From assembly GCA_029261815.1 (NCBI GenBank), contig JAJDAQ010000179.1, positions 1 through 64,000 on the forward strand: 64,000 nt of DNA, given 5' to 3'. The DNA is from Deltaproteobacteria bacterium. Its GTDB lineage: Bacteria; Myxococcota_A; UBA9160; UBA6930. The stretch's first letter is position 1. Each line of letters begins with the position of its first letter. The notes beneath the pieces are model-generated. The model ran no database searches, was not told the DNA's origin, and saw only the letters and a list, made by a program, of their open reading frames with translations. Below are positions 9,974-19,100 of the stretch, piece after piece. The position numbers and the translations under genes were made by a program.

Positions 9974-11281
9974 CTAAGTACCCGTCGTTTCTTCGACTTT
10001 AGCTTCGGCAAGAAGGAATTCAAGCGCCTTCTCTTCGCAGATCTGCGACTCGAGTCCGACCAGCAAGCCGCGCGACTCGTACATCTCGCGCATCCGGTCC
10101 GGTGCGACGCCCTGCTCAGCCGCCTGCGACTCGATCTTCTCGGTGACTTCCTCGGGCGTGACCTCGAAGGCCTTCTCGTCGGCAACCGCTTCGAGCAACA
10201 GGGATTCGCGCACATCGCGCTCGGCATCAGGGCGCCACTCTTCCTGCCAGCGCTGCAACTGCTGCTGCAGCTCTTCTTGCGGCATGAACTGGCCGAGCTG
10301 CTGGTGAGCCATTTCCAGTCGCTGCTGGAGCCGACGCTGGATCATTCCGGGCGGCACCTCGAATTCGGTGCGCTCGATGAGGGAGTCAACGACGGTCTTG
10401 CGCGCTTCCTGGTCCGCTGACTGGGCGCGCTGCGTCTCGAGGTTCCCGCGGATCTGCGCCTTCAGCGCGTCGACGGTCTCGACCTTCTCATCCCCCAGGC
10501 TCTGGACGAACGCATCGTCGAGCTCGGCGGCTTCCTTCTTCTGGATCCCGCGTACCGTGACCGCGAACTGGGCGCTCTTTCCGGCCACATCCTCGGCGGG
10601 GTAGTCGTCGGGGAACGTCACGTCGACGGTGACATCATCACCGACCTTGGCCCCCTTGAGCTGCTCTTCGAAGCCCGGAATGAAGCGACCCGAACCGATC
10701 TCGAGAACCGCGTTGTCGGCGCTTCCGCCCTCGAACAGTTCGCCGTCGATCGTGCCCTTGTAGTCGATGGTCACGTGATGACCGTCCTCGGCGCCGGCAC
10801 CCTCGACATCCACGAACGGTGCGCGGCTCGCGAGCGTCCGTTCGATCTCTTCGTCGACCTCGCTCTCGTCGACCGTGATCGCTGGACGGCTCGCCGGCAG
10901 TCCAGTGAGCTCGGGCAGCGTGATCGGCGGCTTCACTTCGATCGCCGCTGTATAGGCGAACGGCACATCGGCCACGGGCGGCCGGCTCTGGATGTCCGGC
11001 TCGGCGACGGGCTCGACGCCACTCTGCTGGACGGCCTCGAAGAGCGTCTCGTTGACCAGGGTCTTCTCCAGGTCCTCGGCGAGCCCCGCGCCGTAGAGGC
11101 GTTCCAGCACCGAACGCGGCGCCTTCCCAGGACGGAACCCCTTCACGCGCACTTGTTTGGCGAGGTCCTTGTAGGCACGATCAAAGGCCTTCTTGACCCT
11201 TTTCGAGCCGACTTCGATCGACAGCGTGCGCAGGATGGGACTGGTCTCGGCGGTCGAGACGGAGATTTCGGCTTCACTCAT
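9974..11281 (-). CDS. tig: trigger factor, ribosome-associated chaperone
   Basis: 435-residue peptidyl-prolyl isomerase/chaperone that binds at the ribosome exit tunnel. The N-terminal ribosome-binding domain contains the signature KVKGFRPGKAP-like stretch (VRVKGFRPGKAPRSV, about residues 44-58). A central FKBP-type domain (about 150-245, YKGTIDGELFEGG...FIPGFEEQLKG) is followed by the helical C-terminal arms. I place the start at the ATG at 11281, preceded by GGAG; a longer start at 11317 would reach into the tRNA-Leu 3' end. First protein gene of the tig-clpP-clpX-lon operon, 53 nt downstream of tRNA-Leu. Confidence 0.96.
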   Translation of the reverse strand: MSEAEISVSTAETSPILRTLSIEVGSKRVKKAFDRAYKDLAKQVRVKGFRPGKAPRSVLERLYGAGLAEDLEKTLVNETLFEAVQQSGVEPVAEPDIQSRPPVADVPFAYTAAIEVKPPITLPELTGLPASRPAITVDESEVDEEIERTLASRAPFVDVEGAGAEDGHHVTIDYKGTIDGELFEGGSADNAVLEIGSGRFIPGFEEQLKGAKVGDDVTVDVTFPDDYPAEDVAGKSAQFAVTVRGIQKKEAAELDDAFVQSLGDEKVETVDALKAQIRGNLETQRAQSADQEARKTVVDSLIERTEFEVPPGMIQRRLQQRLEMAHQQLGQFMPQEELQQQLQRWQEEWRPDAERDVRESLLLEAVADEKAFEVTPEEVTEKIESQAAEQGVAPDRMREMYESRGLLVGLESQICEEKALEFLLAEAKVEETTGT

Positions 11282-11334
11282 GGGAGGTCTCCGGAGAGGA
11301 CGGGAATGGAATCGCACGGCGTGGGCTGGGTGCG

Positions 11335-11420
11335 TGGTGCCGGGGACAGGACTCGAACCTGCACGTCCACCGGACGGGGGCTTCTAAGGCCCCTGCGTCT
11401 ACCAATTCCGCCACCCCGGC
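11335..11420 (-). tRNA. tRNA-Leu (anticodon UAG)
   Basis: 86-nt class II tRNA with an encoded CCA end (plus positions 11335-11337). The acceptor GCCGGGG pairs with CCCCGGC. The anticodon stem GGGGC/GCCCC encloses CTTAGAA, with anticodon UAG at plus 11384-11386 (CUA codons). A variable arm typical of tRNA-Leu precedes GGTTCGAGTCC of the T-arm. It lies directly upstream of tig on the same strand and could be processed from a joint transcript. Confidence 0.96.
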
Positions 11421-11510
11421 GTGGGCCGCGAAATCTAGCGAATTCCGTGGCAGACCCACCCGGCCCGGCGTTTCCGTAGAATTCGGGCGCATCATTTCTG
11501 GAGTCCAGGC

Positions 11511-12326
11511 ATGACCGACCGTCCCGCGACCGAGATCCAGGCCTCGATCAACTTCGCCGCGAGCCATGACAAGCGGCCTGAGATCTACGCCCACCGCCCA
11601 CCGGATGGAGAGGAAGCGAGAACCTCGGAACCGAGTCGGATCCAGGTTCGTGTCGAAGATGTCGGCGGCCAGGACGCCTCCTTGTCCCTCGACGTGGAGG
11701 GGATGGCCGTCGTCCCGCTCGACACGGTGGTTGATTTCGGTGACCCGGACGCCATCACGTCGACCTACTACGCGGCCTGCGAGGCCAGCGTTGCCGCTGC
11801 GACCGGCGCAGAACGGGTGGTCGCCTTCGACTACAACCTCCGCTCGGCTCCGCGGGCAGAAGCGGGGGAGCCGGGCCTCCAACGGCCGGTCAAATTCGCA
11901 CATAACGACTATACGGAGGCCTCTGGCCCTCAGCGCGTTCGCGATCTCTTCCCGGAAGAGGCCGATCAGCTCCTTTCACGGCGATTTGCCGTAATCAATG
12001 TCTGGCGGCCGATGTCGCATCCGGCGGAAGACGTGCCGCTCGGGGTCTGCGATGCCCGAACCATCGCCCCCGAGCATCTCCTCCAAACGGCGCTGAAGTA
12101 CAGCGAACGGACCGGGGAGATCTACTCCCTCGCCTATCATCCCGACCAGCGATGGATCTATATTCCGGCGCTCGCCCCCACCAGGGCCCTGTTGCTGAAA
12201 TGCTACGACTCAGCGATGGACGGCAGGGCCCGATTCACGGCGCACGCAGCTTTTCGCGACCCCACCGCACGCCCCGACGCCCCCGCTCGAGAGAGTGTCG
12301 AAGTCCGCACACTCGCGTTCTTCTGA
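11511..12326 (+). CDS. CmcJ/NvfI-family (AsaB/GA4-desaturase-like) oxidoreductase
   Basis: 271-residue protein with the layout of the CmcJ / AsaB / gibberellin GA4 desaturase family, Fe(II)-dependent oxygenase-like enzymes mostly known from fungi and from cephamycin biosynthesis. Family-type landmarks are an HNDYT motif (His-x-Asp, about residue 129), an R/NVWRP stretch (about 162-166), and a later PLGVCDARTI and YHPDQRWIYIP segment. The start ATG at 11511 follows GGAG 12 nt upstream. It stands alone between tRNA-Leu and a small gene, with no biosynthetic partners visible. The substrate is unknown. The family call rests on motif layout recognised by eye. Confidence 0.78.
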   Translation: MTDRPATEIQASINFAASHDKRPEIYAHRPPDGEEARTSEPSRIQVRVEDVGGQDASLSLDVEGMAVVPLDTVVDFGDPDAITSTYYAACEASVAAATGAERVVAFDYNLRSAPRAEAGEPGLQRPVKFAHNDYTEASGPQRVRDLFPEEADQLLSRRFAVINVWRPMSHPAEDVPLGVCDARTIAPEHLLQTALKYSERTGEIYSLAYHPDQRWIYIPALAPTRALLLKCYDSAMDGRARFTAHAAFRDPTARPDAPARESVEVRTLAFF

Positions 12327-12336
12327 TTTCACCGAT

Positions 12337-12348
12337 TGACAGGTGTCA
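12337..12348. promoter_or_regulatory. small palindrome TGACAGGTGTCA overlapping a TTGACA box
   Basis: A perfect inverted repeat, TGACA-GG-TGTCA, overlaps a consensus TTGACA hexamer (12336-12341) 103 nt upstream of the 61-residue gene at 12452. The nearest TATGTT (12365-12370) is 23 bp from the TTGACA, too far for a normal sigma-70 promoter. This is more likely an operator-like site or chance than a proven promoter. Confidence 0.25.
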
Positions 12349-12451
12349 GCAGCGGAGCAGTTGCTATGTTCCCGCTCTCAACTACCCGGAAACGCTAGGC
12401 GACGGATGGGGTCGTAGCGTACCGGGCCAACTGCGCCAGAGAGGCCTGCTG

Positions 12452-12637
12452 ATGAGCAAGCGAAAGAATTGGGACGACGTGATCACGCGTCTGAACGAAA
12501 GCAAGAACGGCAAGATGAAGATCAAGATGGGGTCCCCGGGTAGTGCCCAGGTCACCCGCGTGCGTCTTCTCGAACGCTGGTCGAACCTTGAAGCCTGGAC
12601 CGACGGCGCCACGCTTCACCTGCAGGTTCCCCGCTAG
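12452..12637 (+). CDS. small basic hypothetical protein (61 aa)
   Basis: 61 residues, starting MSKRKNWDDVITRL and ending LHLQVPR. The N-terminal half is strongly basic, with a KNGKMKIKMG stretch; the second half alternates hydrophobic residues (VTRVRLLERWSNLEAW) like a short β-hairpin or helix. The ATG has an AGAGAGG ribosome site 8 nt upstream. I do not recognise a family. It sits alone between the CmcJ-like gene and the metal-efflux promoter. It could be a small nucleic-acid-binding protein because of its charge, but that is only a suggestion. Confidence 0.55.
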   Translation: MSKRKNWDDVITRLNESKNGKMKIKMGSPGSAQVTRVRLLERWSNLEAWTDGATLHLQVPR

Positions 12638-12729
12638 CTGGACCGGAGCGGCACCGAGAGCCCCTGGCTCGCGGTGCCGCCACACAGCTGGCAGCCGCAC
12701 CGGTCTCCCGGCGGCTTCTCCAGCGCCCC

Positions 12730-12759
12730 TTGCGCCTTTCGGTCGCAGAGCCGTATCTT
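12730..12759 (+). promoter_or_regulatory. sigma-70-type promoter of the metal-efflux cluster
   Basis: TTGCGC (12730-12735), an 18-bp spacer, then TATCTT (12754-12759). The predicted transcription start near 12766 falls inside the palindromic operator at 12764-12780, and the first gene starts at 12835. Confidence 0.55.
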
Positions 12760-12763
12760 GTTC

Positions 12764-12780
12764 ATACCCCCCCAGGGTAT
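12764..12780. promoter_or_regulatory. CsoR/RcnR-type operator, ATACCCCCCCAGGGTAT
   Basis: A 17-bp palindrome with ATACCC/GGGTAT arms around a GC-rich centre. This is the form of operator bound by CsoR/RcnR-family metal-sensing repressors (known for copper-sensing CsoR: TACCC...GGGTA with a G/C tract). It covers the predicted +1 of the promoter at 12730-12759, so binding would block transcription until metal (probably Cu(I)) releases the repressor. No csoR gene is in the window; the regulator would act from elsewhere. Confidence 0.7.
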
Positions 12781-12834
12781 GAAGTTCGCTCTTCGCACTG
12801 CCGATGAGGGCTTCGCAGGGGAACCCGGTCGAGA

Positions 12835-13233
12835 ATGAAACGGCACGCTCTCATCACCATCGCGTTCGCGGCCTTGTTCGGGTTTCGCGCGCCGCTATGC
12901 GTTTTTGCGTGCTTGGAGAGCGGGCAGGCGGCTGAAGTCGCGGTGGCCGAAGTACCAGCGGGCGAGCAGGCACCCTGCCACGGCACGACGCCGGAGCCGT
13001 CGAAGGTTCCTGAATCCGGCGACCACGATTGCACCTGCGACCGGACCCAGCTCGTGGTCTCGAAGAGCGACGTCGAGAAGGGCTACGGCCCCAACGTGTC
13101 GCTGGCGCCTCCCCTGCTGATCGCGTCGTTCGTGGTTCCCGATGTTGACCGAAACCCGTCGGGAACCTGGAGCCGGCACGAACACCTCCCACCTCCTGAC
13201 ATCCTTCTCCTGAACTCGACGCTTCTCCTCTGA
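12835..13233 (+). CDS. exported Cys/His-containing protein, first gene of the metal-efflux cluster
   Basis: 132 residues with a signal-peptide-like N-terminus (MKRH then a hydrophobic run to about residue 20). Possible metal ligands are C22-x3-C26, C48-H49 and the H64-D-C-T-C68 cluster, followed by a 60-residue tail without Cys. No Pfam family is recognised. Its place directly behind a CsoR-type operator and ahead of tolC-cusB-cusA suggests a periplasmic metal-binding or sensing accessory. It could also be a short-lived leader protein. The ATG at 12835 has only a weak ribosome site (GGTCGAGA). A 144-nt gap with a hairpin separates it from the TolC gene. Confidence 0.7.
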   Translation: MKRHALITIAFAALFGFRAPLCVFACLESGQAAEVAVAEVPAGEQAPCHGTTPEPSKVPESGDHDCTCDRTQLVVSKSDVEKGYGPNVSLAPPLLIASFVVPDVDRNPSGTWSRHEHLPPPDILLLNSTLLL

Positions 13234-13325
13234 GACCCAGCCAACCCGAGACCCCGCCACCAACGGCAGGTCATCGGGTCGATCCGCGGGCGTGCGGCCT
13301 CTGGCCGGCGCTCGCTTCAGCGTGA

Positions 13326-13347
13326 GCCGCCGCGCAACCGCGGCGGC
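13326..13347 (+). other. perfect GC hairpin in the leader of the TolC gene
   Basis: Arms GCCGCCGCG (13326-13334) and CGCGGCGGC (13339-13347) pair perfectly over 9 bp with a 4-nt CAAC loop, 30 nt ahead of the tolC-like ATG. No T-run follows, so it is not a classical terminator. It could stabilise or process the mRNA between the first gene and tolC. Confidence 0.5.
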
Positions 13348-13377
13348 CTGGCGGGTACCAGTCTCAGGAGACGGAAC

Positions 13378-14715
13378 ATGGGGAAAGAATTCCCGAATAA
13401 CGATTGGCCGGCGGCGATCCTCCGCTGGCTTGCAGCGGCGAAACATTCCCCAATCGCACGACTCGCGCTCTTCGCGCCGCTCCTCCTCGCGGGGATCGCC
13501 AGTGCCGAAACGGTTCCCTCACCACTTCCCTTGTCCTGGTGCCTGGAGCGAGCGGTATCGAACAACCCGACCCTTGCGGTAGACCAGGCCTCTCGAGACG
13601 CGGCCCTGCAGCGCATCACTCCTGCGGGAGCCCTCGAAGACCCGAGGCTTCGCTACGAAGCCAGCAACGTTCCGACCGGCGACCTGGACTTCTCCTCGAC
13701 GCCCCTATCGGGCCACCAGTTCGGCCTGAGCCAGCGGGTGCCCTTCCCCGGTTTCCTTTCCAACCGCGAAGCCGCAGCGAAGTCCGCCGCGGACGCCGCC
13801 ACGTTCTCCCTCGAGGACCGCAAGCTCGCGATTGCCTCGCGTGTCGAGGGGGTATGGGCCGAACTCGGCTTTGCGCAACGAGCGCTTCGAATCACCGAGC
13901 GGAACATCGCGCTCCTTCGGCAGCTCACCCGCATCGCCGAGGCGAAATACCGGGTAGGAACCGGGCTGCAGCAAGACGTACTCCGAGCCCAGGTCGAGCT
14001 GACCGCCTTGCTCGATCAGGAGCTCTCGCGGCGGGCTGCGATTGAACGCGCCTCGGCGCGACTCTCGGTACTGCTGGACCTTCCTGCCGATGCGGTCTTT
14101 CCAGACACCGAGCCGCTCGCAGACGATTCGAGCTACCCGGAGCTGCCGATTCTTGCCGCCTCGCTCGAAACCAAGAACGCGCGGCTGCTCGCACTCGATG
14201 CGGAAGTCGAGCAGGCCAAGCGCCTCCTTCGCGTGGCTGAACTCGAGAGCTACCCGGATTTCGATCTCGGGCTCGGCTACCGCATTCGGGAACGCGTTGC
14301 GGGCGACCCGGTCAATGGCGACGACTACGTCGGGGCCTCCGTCACCGTTCGCCTTCCCCTGAACCGCTCGAAATGGAACGCCAGGATTGCCGAGCGACGC
14401 GCGCTGCTGAGGCGCCAGGAAGCAATCTACCGCGGCGCCCGCGCATCGCTGGTTGGCGCGCTCCGCATCGCCCACGCCGAGCTGACTCGCTCCGACTCGG
14501 AAGTTGCGCTTCTTCAAACTGGGCTCGTTCCACAAGCCCGACAGTCACTCGACTCGAGTCGCTCGGCGTATGAGGTCGGGCGGATCGAGTTTCTGAGCCT
14601 CCTCGACAGCCAGGTGCGACTTCTGAACGCAGAGCTCCGCCTCGTCCGTGCGGAAGCGGACCGAAGACAAGCCTATGCAGCGCTCGAGGCTGCCGCCGGG
14701 GAGACACTCCGATGA
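13378..14715 (+). CDS. TolC-family outer-membrane channel (CusC/CzcC-like)
   Basis: 445 residues. After a basic N-terminus there is a hydrophobic export signal (about residues 30-43, ending IASAET). The mature part holds two OEP-type coiled-coil repeats (roughly 60-250 and 255-440), as expected for a trimeric TolC tunnel. The start motif LSWCLERAVSNNPTLAVDQ is typical of OEP domains. The ATG follows AGGAGAC. Its stop overlaps the adaptor-gene start by 4 nt. It forms the outer-membrane exit of the tripartite efflux system with the next two genes. The 40-residue pre-sequence is long; a later start is possible. Confidence 0.92.
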   Translation: MGKEFPNNDWPAAILRWLAAAKHSPIARLALFAPLLLAGIASAETVPSPLPLSWCLERAVSNNPTLAVDQASRDAALQRITPAGALEDPRLRYEASNVPTGDLDFSSTPLSGHQFGLSQRVPFPGFLSNREAAAKSAADAATFSLEDRKLAIASRVEGVWAELGFAQRALRITERNIALLRQLTRIAEAKYRVGTGLQQDVLRAQVELTALLDQELSRRAAIERASARLSVLLDLPADAVFPDTEPLADDSSYPELPILAASLETKNARLLALDAEVEQAKRLLRVAELESYPDFDLGLGYRIRERVAGDPVNGDDYVGASVTVRLPLNRSKWNARIAERRALLRRQEAIYRGARASLVGALRIAHAELTRSDSEVALLQTGLVPQARQSLDSSRSAYEVGRIEFLSLLDSQVRLLNAELRLVRAEADRRQAYAALEAAAGETLR

Positions 14716-16145
14716 TGAAGAGAATCCTGCTACCCGCGCTCGCCATCGCTCTTGCCGTCGCCATTGGCTGGTGGGGACGCGGCTTTCTCGCCAGCGGCGA
14801 CACGATGAGCCACGGCGCAATGCAGACGACCGATGGGCCATGCGCCGGAGCGGCACCGCTCTATTGGAAGGCGCCAATGGACCCGACTTACATCCGACAA
14901 GAACCCGGAAAGTCCCCGATGGGCATGGACCTCGTGCCGGTCTGCCCAGGCCAGGCTGGCGTCTCGATCGAAGGCAGCGTCGAGATCGACCCGCAAACCG
15001 TCCAGAACATTGGCGTTCGAACCGAGAGGGTGACTCGTCGCGACCTGAGCCGGTCGATTCGTGCCGTCGGACGCATCGCCTATGACGAGCGACGGGTCGA
15101 GCACGTTCACACCAAGGTCCAGGGCTGGGTCGAGAAGTTGAACGTCGACTTCGTCGGCCAGACTGTGAAACGAGGACAGCCACTTCTCGAAATCTACTCT
15201 CCTGAACTCGTCGCAACGCAGGAGGAATTTCTCGTTGCGGCGCGCTACCGGGACGCCACGGGTGAGAGTCCGTTCGCAGATGTCCGAGGCGGCGGCGCCT
15301 CGCTCTATGAGGCGACGAGAAGGCGCCTGGAACTCTGGGACATCTCGGAGCGCGACATCAATCGTCTCCTCGAGACCGGAAGGATCCAGAAGACGCTCAC
15401 ACTCTACGCACCCACGAGTGGCGTCATCACCGCCCTCGGCGTTCGGTCCGGCATGGAGGTCGGGCCCAACCAGAACCTCTACACCATTGCCGACCTCTCC
15501 AGGGTCTGGGCCATCGCCAACGTCTACGAGTACGAACTCCCGTGGCTCGAACTCGGGCAGCCTGGCGCGGTCGAACTTGCCTACCTCCCGGGCCGGCACT
15601 ACGGCGGCCCCATCACCTACATCGCGCCCTTTCTCGACCCGAAGACACGCACGGCGGAGGTGCGACTCGAGCTCCCGAACGTGGATGGCGCACTCCGACC
15701 GGAGATGTTCGGAAACATCCACATCCAGGCCTCTCCAAGGAAATCCGTCATCGCGATTCCCTCCGAAGCCGTCATCCGTTCCGGCCGGCGGAACCTCGTG
15801 GTCGTCGCCCTTGGCCGCGGAAGATTCTCGCCGCGACCCGTCTCGCTCGGAATCGACTCGGGCGACGGTTGGCTCGAGGTGACCGATGGACTTGCCCCTG
15901 GAGACGACATCGTGGTCTCGGGTCAGTTCCTGATCGACAGCGAAAGCAACCTTCAGGAAGCCGTCCGAAAGCTCCTGGCAGCTCCGGCAGCCGAGGGAGA
16001 CACCCACGCCGGGCATAACATGTCCCAAGCGACCGCTGGGACGGAGACGTCCACGGCCGAACCCGAAGCCATGGCCCCGTCCTCACAACAAGGCGGCCCA
16101 ATGGACCACGGACAGGAGGAAGGCCATGCTGAAACGAATCGTTGA
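14712..16145 (+). CDS. cusB: RND efflux periplasmic adaptor, CusB-type with heavy-metal-binding domain
   Basis: 477-residue membrane-fusion protein. An N-terminal membrane anchor (about 4-28) is followed by a heavy-metal-binding domain (about 50-80, with AxMDPxYIRQEPGKSPMGMDLVPV). Lipoyl/barrel-sandwich hybrid, α-hairpin and β-barrel segments follow. The C-terminal tail (from about 425) is rich in His and Met (HAGHNM, MDHGQEEGH), which fits metal capture. Methionine-rich HMBDs are typical of Cu/Ag CusB proteins. It overlaps the TolC gene by 4 nt and cusA by 20 nt. Confidence 0.93.
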   Translation: MMKRILLPALAIALAVAIGWWGRGFLASGDTMSHGAMQTTDGPCAGAAPLYWKAPMDPTYIRQEPGKSPMGMDLVPVCPGQAGVSIEGSVEIDPQTVQNIGVRTERVTRRDLSRSIRAVGRIAYDERRVEHVHTKVQGWVEKLNVDFVGQTVKRGQPLLEIYSPELVATQEEFLVAARYRDATGESPFADVRGGGASLYEATRRRLELWDISERDINRLLETGRIQKTLTLYAPTSGVITALGVRSGMEVGPNQNLYTIADLSRVWAIANVYEYELPWLELGQPGAVELAYLPGRHYGGPITYIAPFLDPKTRTAEVRLELPNVDGALRPEMFGNIHIQASPRKSVIAIPSEAVIRSGRRNLVVVALGRGRFSPRPVSLGIDSGDGWLEVTDGLAPGDDIVVSGQFLIDSESNLQEAVRKLLAAPAAEGDTHAGHNMSQATAGTETSTAEPEAMAPSSQQGGPMDHGQEEGHAETNR

Positions 16146-19100
16146 AGCTTCTGCCAGGAACCCCGTCTTCGTTGCGCTCGGAATCGCTGCGCTGGTGGCA
16201 TGGGGCGCCTATGCCGTCGTCCACACGCCGCTCGATGCCATCCCCGACCTCTCCGATGTGCAGGTCATCGTCTTCACCGAGTACCCGGGCCAGGCACCCC
16301 AGGTCGTCGAAGACCAAGTCACCTACCCGCTCTCCACGGCGATGCTTGCCGTTCCATTCGCCAAGGTGGTCCGCGGGTACTCGTTCTTCGGCCTCTCGTT
16401 CGTCTACGTCATCTTCGAGGATGGCACCGATGTCTACTGGGCAAGAAGCCGCGTCCTCGAGTCGTTGAACTTCGTTTCCGATCGCCTCCCAGACGCCGTA
16501 ACCCCCACCCTTGGGCCCGATGCAACGGGCGTAGGATGGGTCTACGAGTACGCGCTCGTAGACCGAACCGGAAAACACGACCTCGCCGAGCTGCGGTCCA
16601 TCCAGGACTGGCACCTCCGCTACGAACTCCAGACGGTTCCCGGAGTCGCCGAGGTCGCGAGCGTTGGCGGCCACGTGCGTCAGTACCAGGTCGAGCTCGA
16701 TCCGAACAAGCTCGCGGCGCACGGAATCTCCCTGGCCCAGGTCCACCACGCGGTCCAGCGAAGCAATGGCGACGTCGGCGGCAGACTGATCGAGATGGCC
16801 GAGTCGGAGTTCATGATTCGTGGCCGCGGCTATATCCAGAACGTCCGGGACCTCGAGGAGGTCGCTGTCAGCGCCGACGCACACGGCACACCGATCCTGA
16901 TTCGAAACCTGGGATCGGTCGTCCTCGGCCCGGAACTTCGACGCGGACTGACAGACCTCGACGGAGAGGGTGAGGTCGCAGCCGGCATCGTCATCATGCG
17001 TTTCGGAGAGAACGCGCTCGAGACGATTCGCGGCGTAAAGGCGCGGCTCTCCGAGCTCGAGGCCACGCTTCCCGAGGGCGTCGAAATCGTCCCGGTCTAC
17101 GACCGCGCGCCCCTCATCGAACGGGCCGTCGACAACCTGCAGGAAAAGCTTCTCCAGCAGGGTCTCATCGTCGCGCTGATCTGCTTCGTCTTCCTGGTCC
17201 ACATCCGGAGTGCGCTCGTCGCCATCCTCCTGCTGCCGCTCGGCATCCTGTTCTCGTTCATCGTGATGTACACCCAGGGCATCAACGCGAACATCATGTC
17301 GCTAGGTGGCATCGCCATTGCCATCGGCACGATGATCGACGCCGGGATCGTGATGGTCGAGAACGCCCACAGGCACCTCGAGCGGGACGGCGCGAAGAAG
17401 CCAAGGATCGAGATCCTTGTCGACGCAGCGACCGAGGTCGGCCCCGCCCTCTTCTTCTCGCTTCTCATCATCACCGTGTCGTTCCTGCCCATCTTCTCGC
17501 TCGAGGCGCAGGAGGGACGGCTCTTCAAGCCGTTGGCCTTCACGAAGACCTATGCCATGGCCGGCGCAGCCCTTCTGTCCATCACGGTGGTTCCTGCACT
17601 CATGGTCTGGTTGGTTCGCGGGCGAATCCTCCCCGAGGAAAGGAACCCGCTGAACCGATCCATCCTCTGGGTCTACCGGCCGGTGATCCGCGGCGCGCTT
17701 CGTTTTCGCTGGGCCGTCCTCGTGACCGCACTCCTGGTTCTCGTCGCGAGCCTCTACCCGCTTCGGCAGCTCGGAAGCGAATTCATGCCGCCCTTGAACG
17801 AGGGCGACCTCCTCTACATGCCCACCACGCTTCCGGGCATCTCGATCACGAAGGCGAAGGAACTCCTCCAGCAGACCGACCGCATCATCGCGACATTCCC
17901 AGAGGTCGAACGCGTATTCGGCAAGGTCGGCCGCGCTGAAACCGCGACCGATCCGGCACCGCTCTCGATGATCGAGACCACCATTACCCTTCGCCCACAG
18001 TCGGAATGGCGCGAAGGCATGACTCCGCAGAAACTCATCGTTGAACTCGATCAGGCGATCGACTTTCCTGGCGTCACGAACGCCTGGACCCTGCCGATCA
18101 AGACCCGCATCGACATGCTCTCGACAGGCATCAAGACGCCGGTCGGCATCAAGGTCGCGGGACCGGACCTCGCCGAACTCGAGCGAATCGGGAAGGAGGT
18201 CGAAGCCACGCTCCGGGAATTCCCGGGGACCCTGAGCGTCTACGCCGAGCGAGCGGTCGGCGGGAACTACCTCGACTTCGAAATCGACCGCTCGAAGATC
18301 GCGCGCCATGGGCTCACGATCGGGGATGTCCAGGACGTCATCCAGACCGCCATTGGCGGGATGAACGTGACCGAGACCATCGAGGGTCTCGAGCGCTACC
18401 CGGTGAACATTCGCTACAGCCGAGAGCTTCGCCACGATCTCCCATCGCTACAGCGCGTGCTCGTGCCCACGCCGAGCGGTGCGCAGATCCCACTCGGCCA
18501 GCTCGCCCACTTCAAGATCCGAAAGGGTCCGGCTTCCATCAAGACCGAGAACGCCAGACCCAACGCCTGGGTCTACATCGACCTCGACGGAGTCGACGTC
18601 GGAACCTACGTGGCGAACGCGAGACTTGCCCTCGATGAGAACGTCTCTCTTCCGGCCGGCTACACGCTCACCTGGAGCGGACAGTACGAGTCTCTCGAAC
18701 GGGCGACCGACCGCCTGACGCTCATCTTTCCCGTCACGCTCGGCGTGATCTTCCTGTTGCTCTACCTGAACTTTCGCCGGGTCGGCGACACGTTGATGGT
18801 CATCGGCTGCATTCCGTTCGCGCTGGTCGGTGGCGTCGTTCTTCTGTGGATGCTCGACTACGACTTGAGCGTTGCGGTCGGCGCGGGCTTCCTGGCGCTC
18901 GCGGGACTCACCGCAGAAACCGGCGTCATCATGCTGCTCTTCCTGAACCAGGCGCGGGACCGCTATCTCGCAGAAGGCCGGCTTCAGACGCGCGGGGATC
19001 TCTGGGACGCCATCGTCGAAGGCGCCACCTTCCGCGCAAGACCGCTGCTGATGACGGTCGCCTCGGACGTCATCGGGCTGCTTCCTATCATGTGGGGAGC

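Noticed and set aside
17800-18600. Loss of the third periplasmic copper-binding Met in CusA
   Set aside because: I could not align that position with confidence from memory, so no statement is made on its presence.
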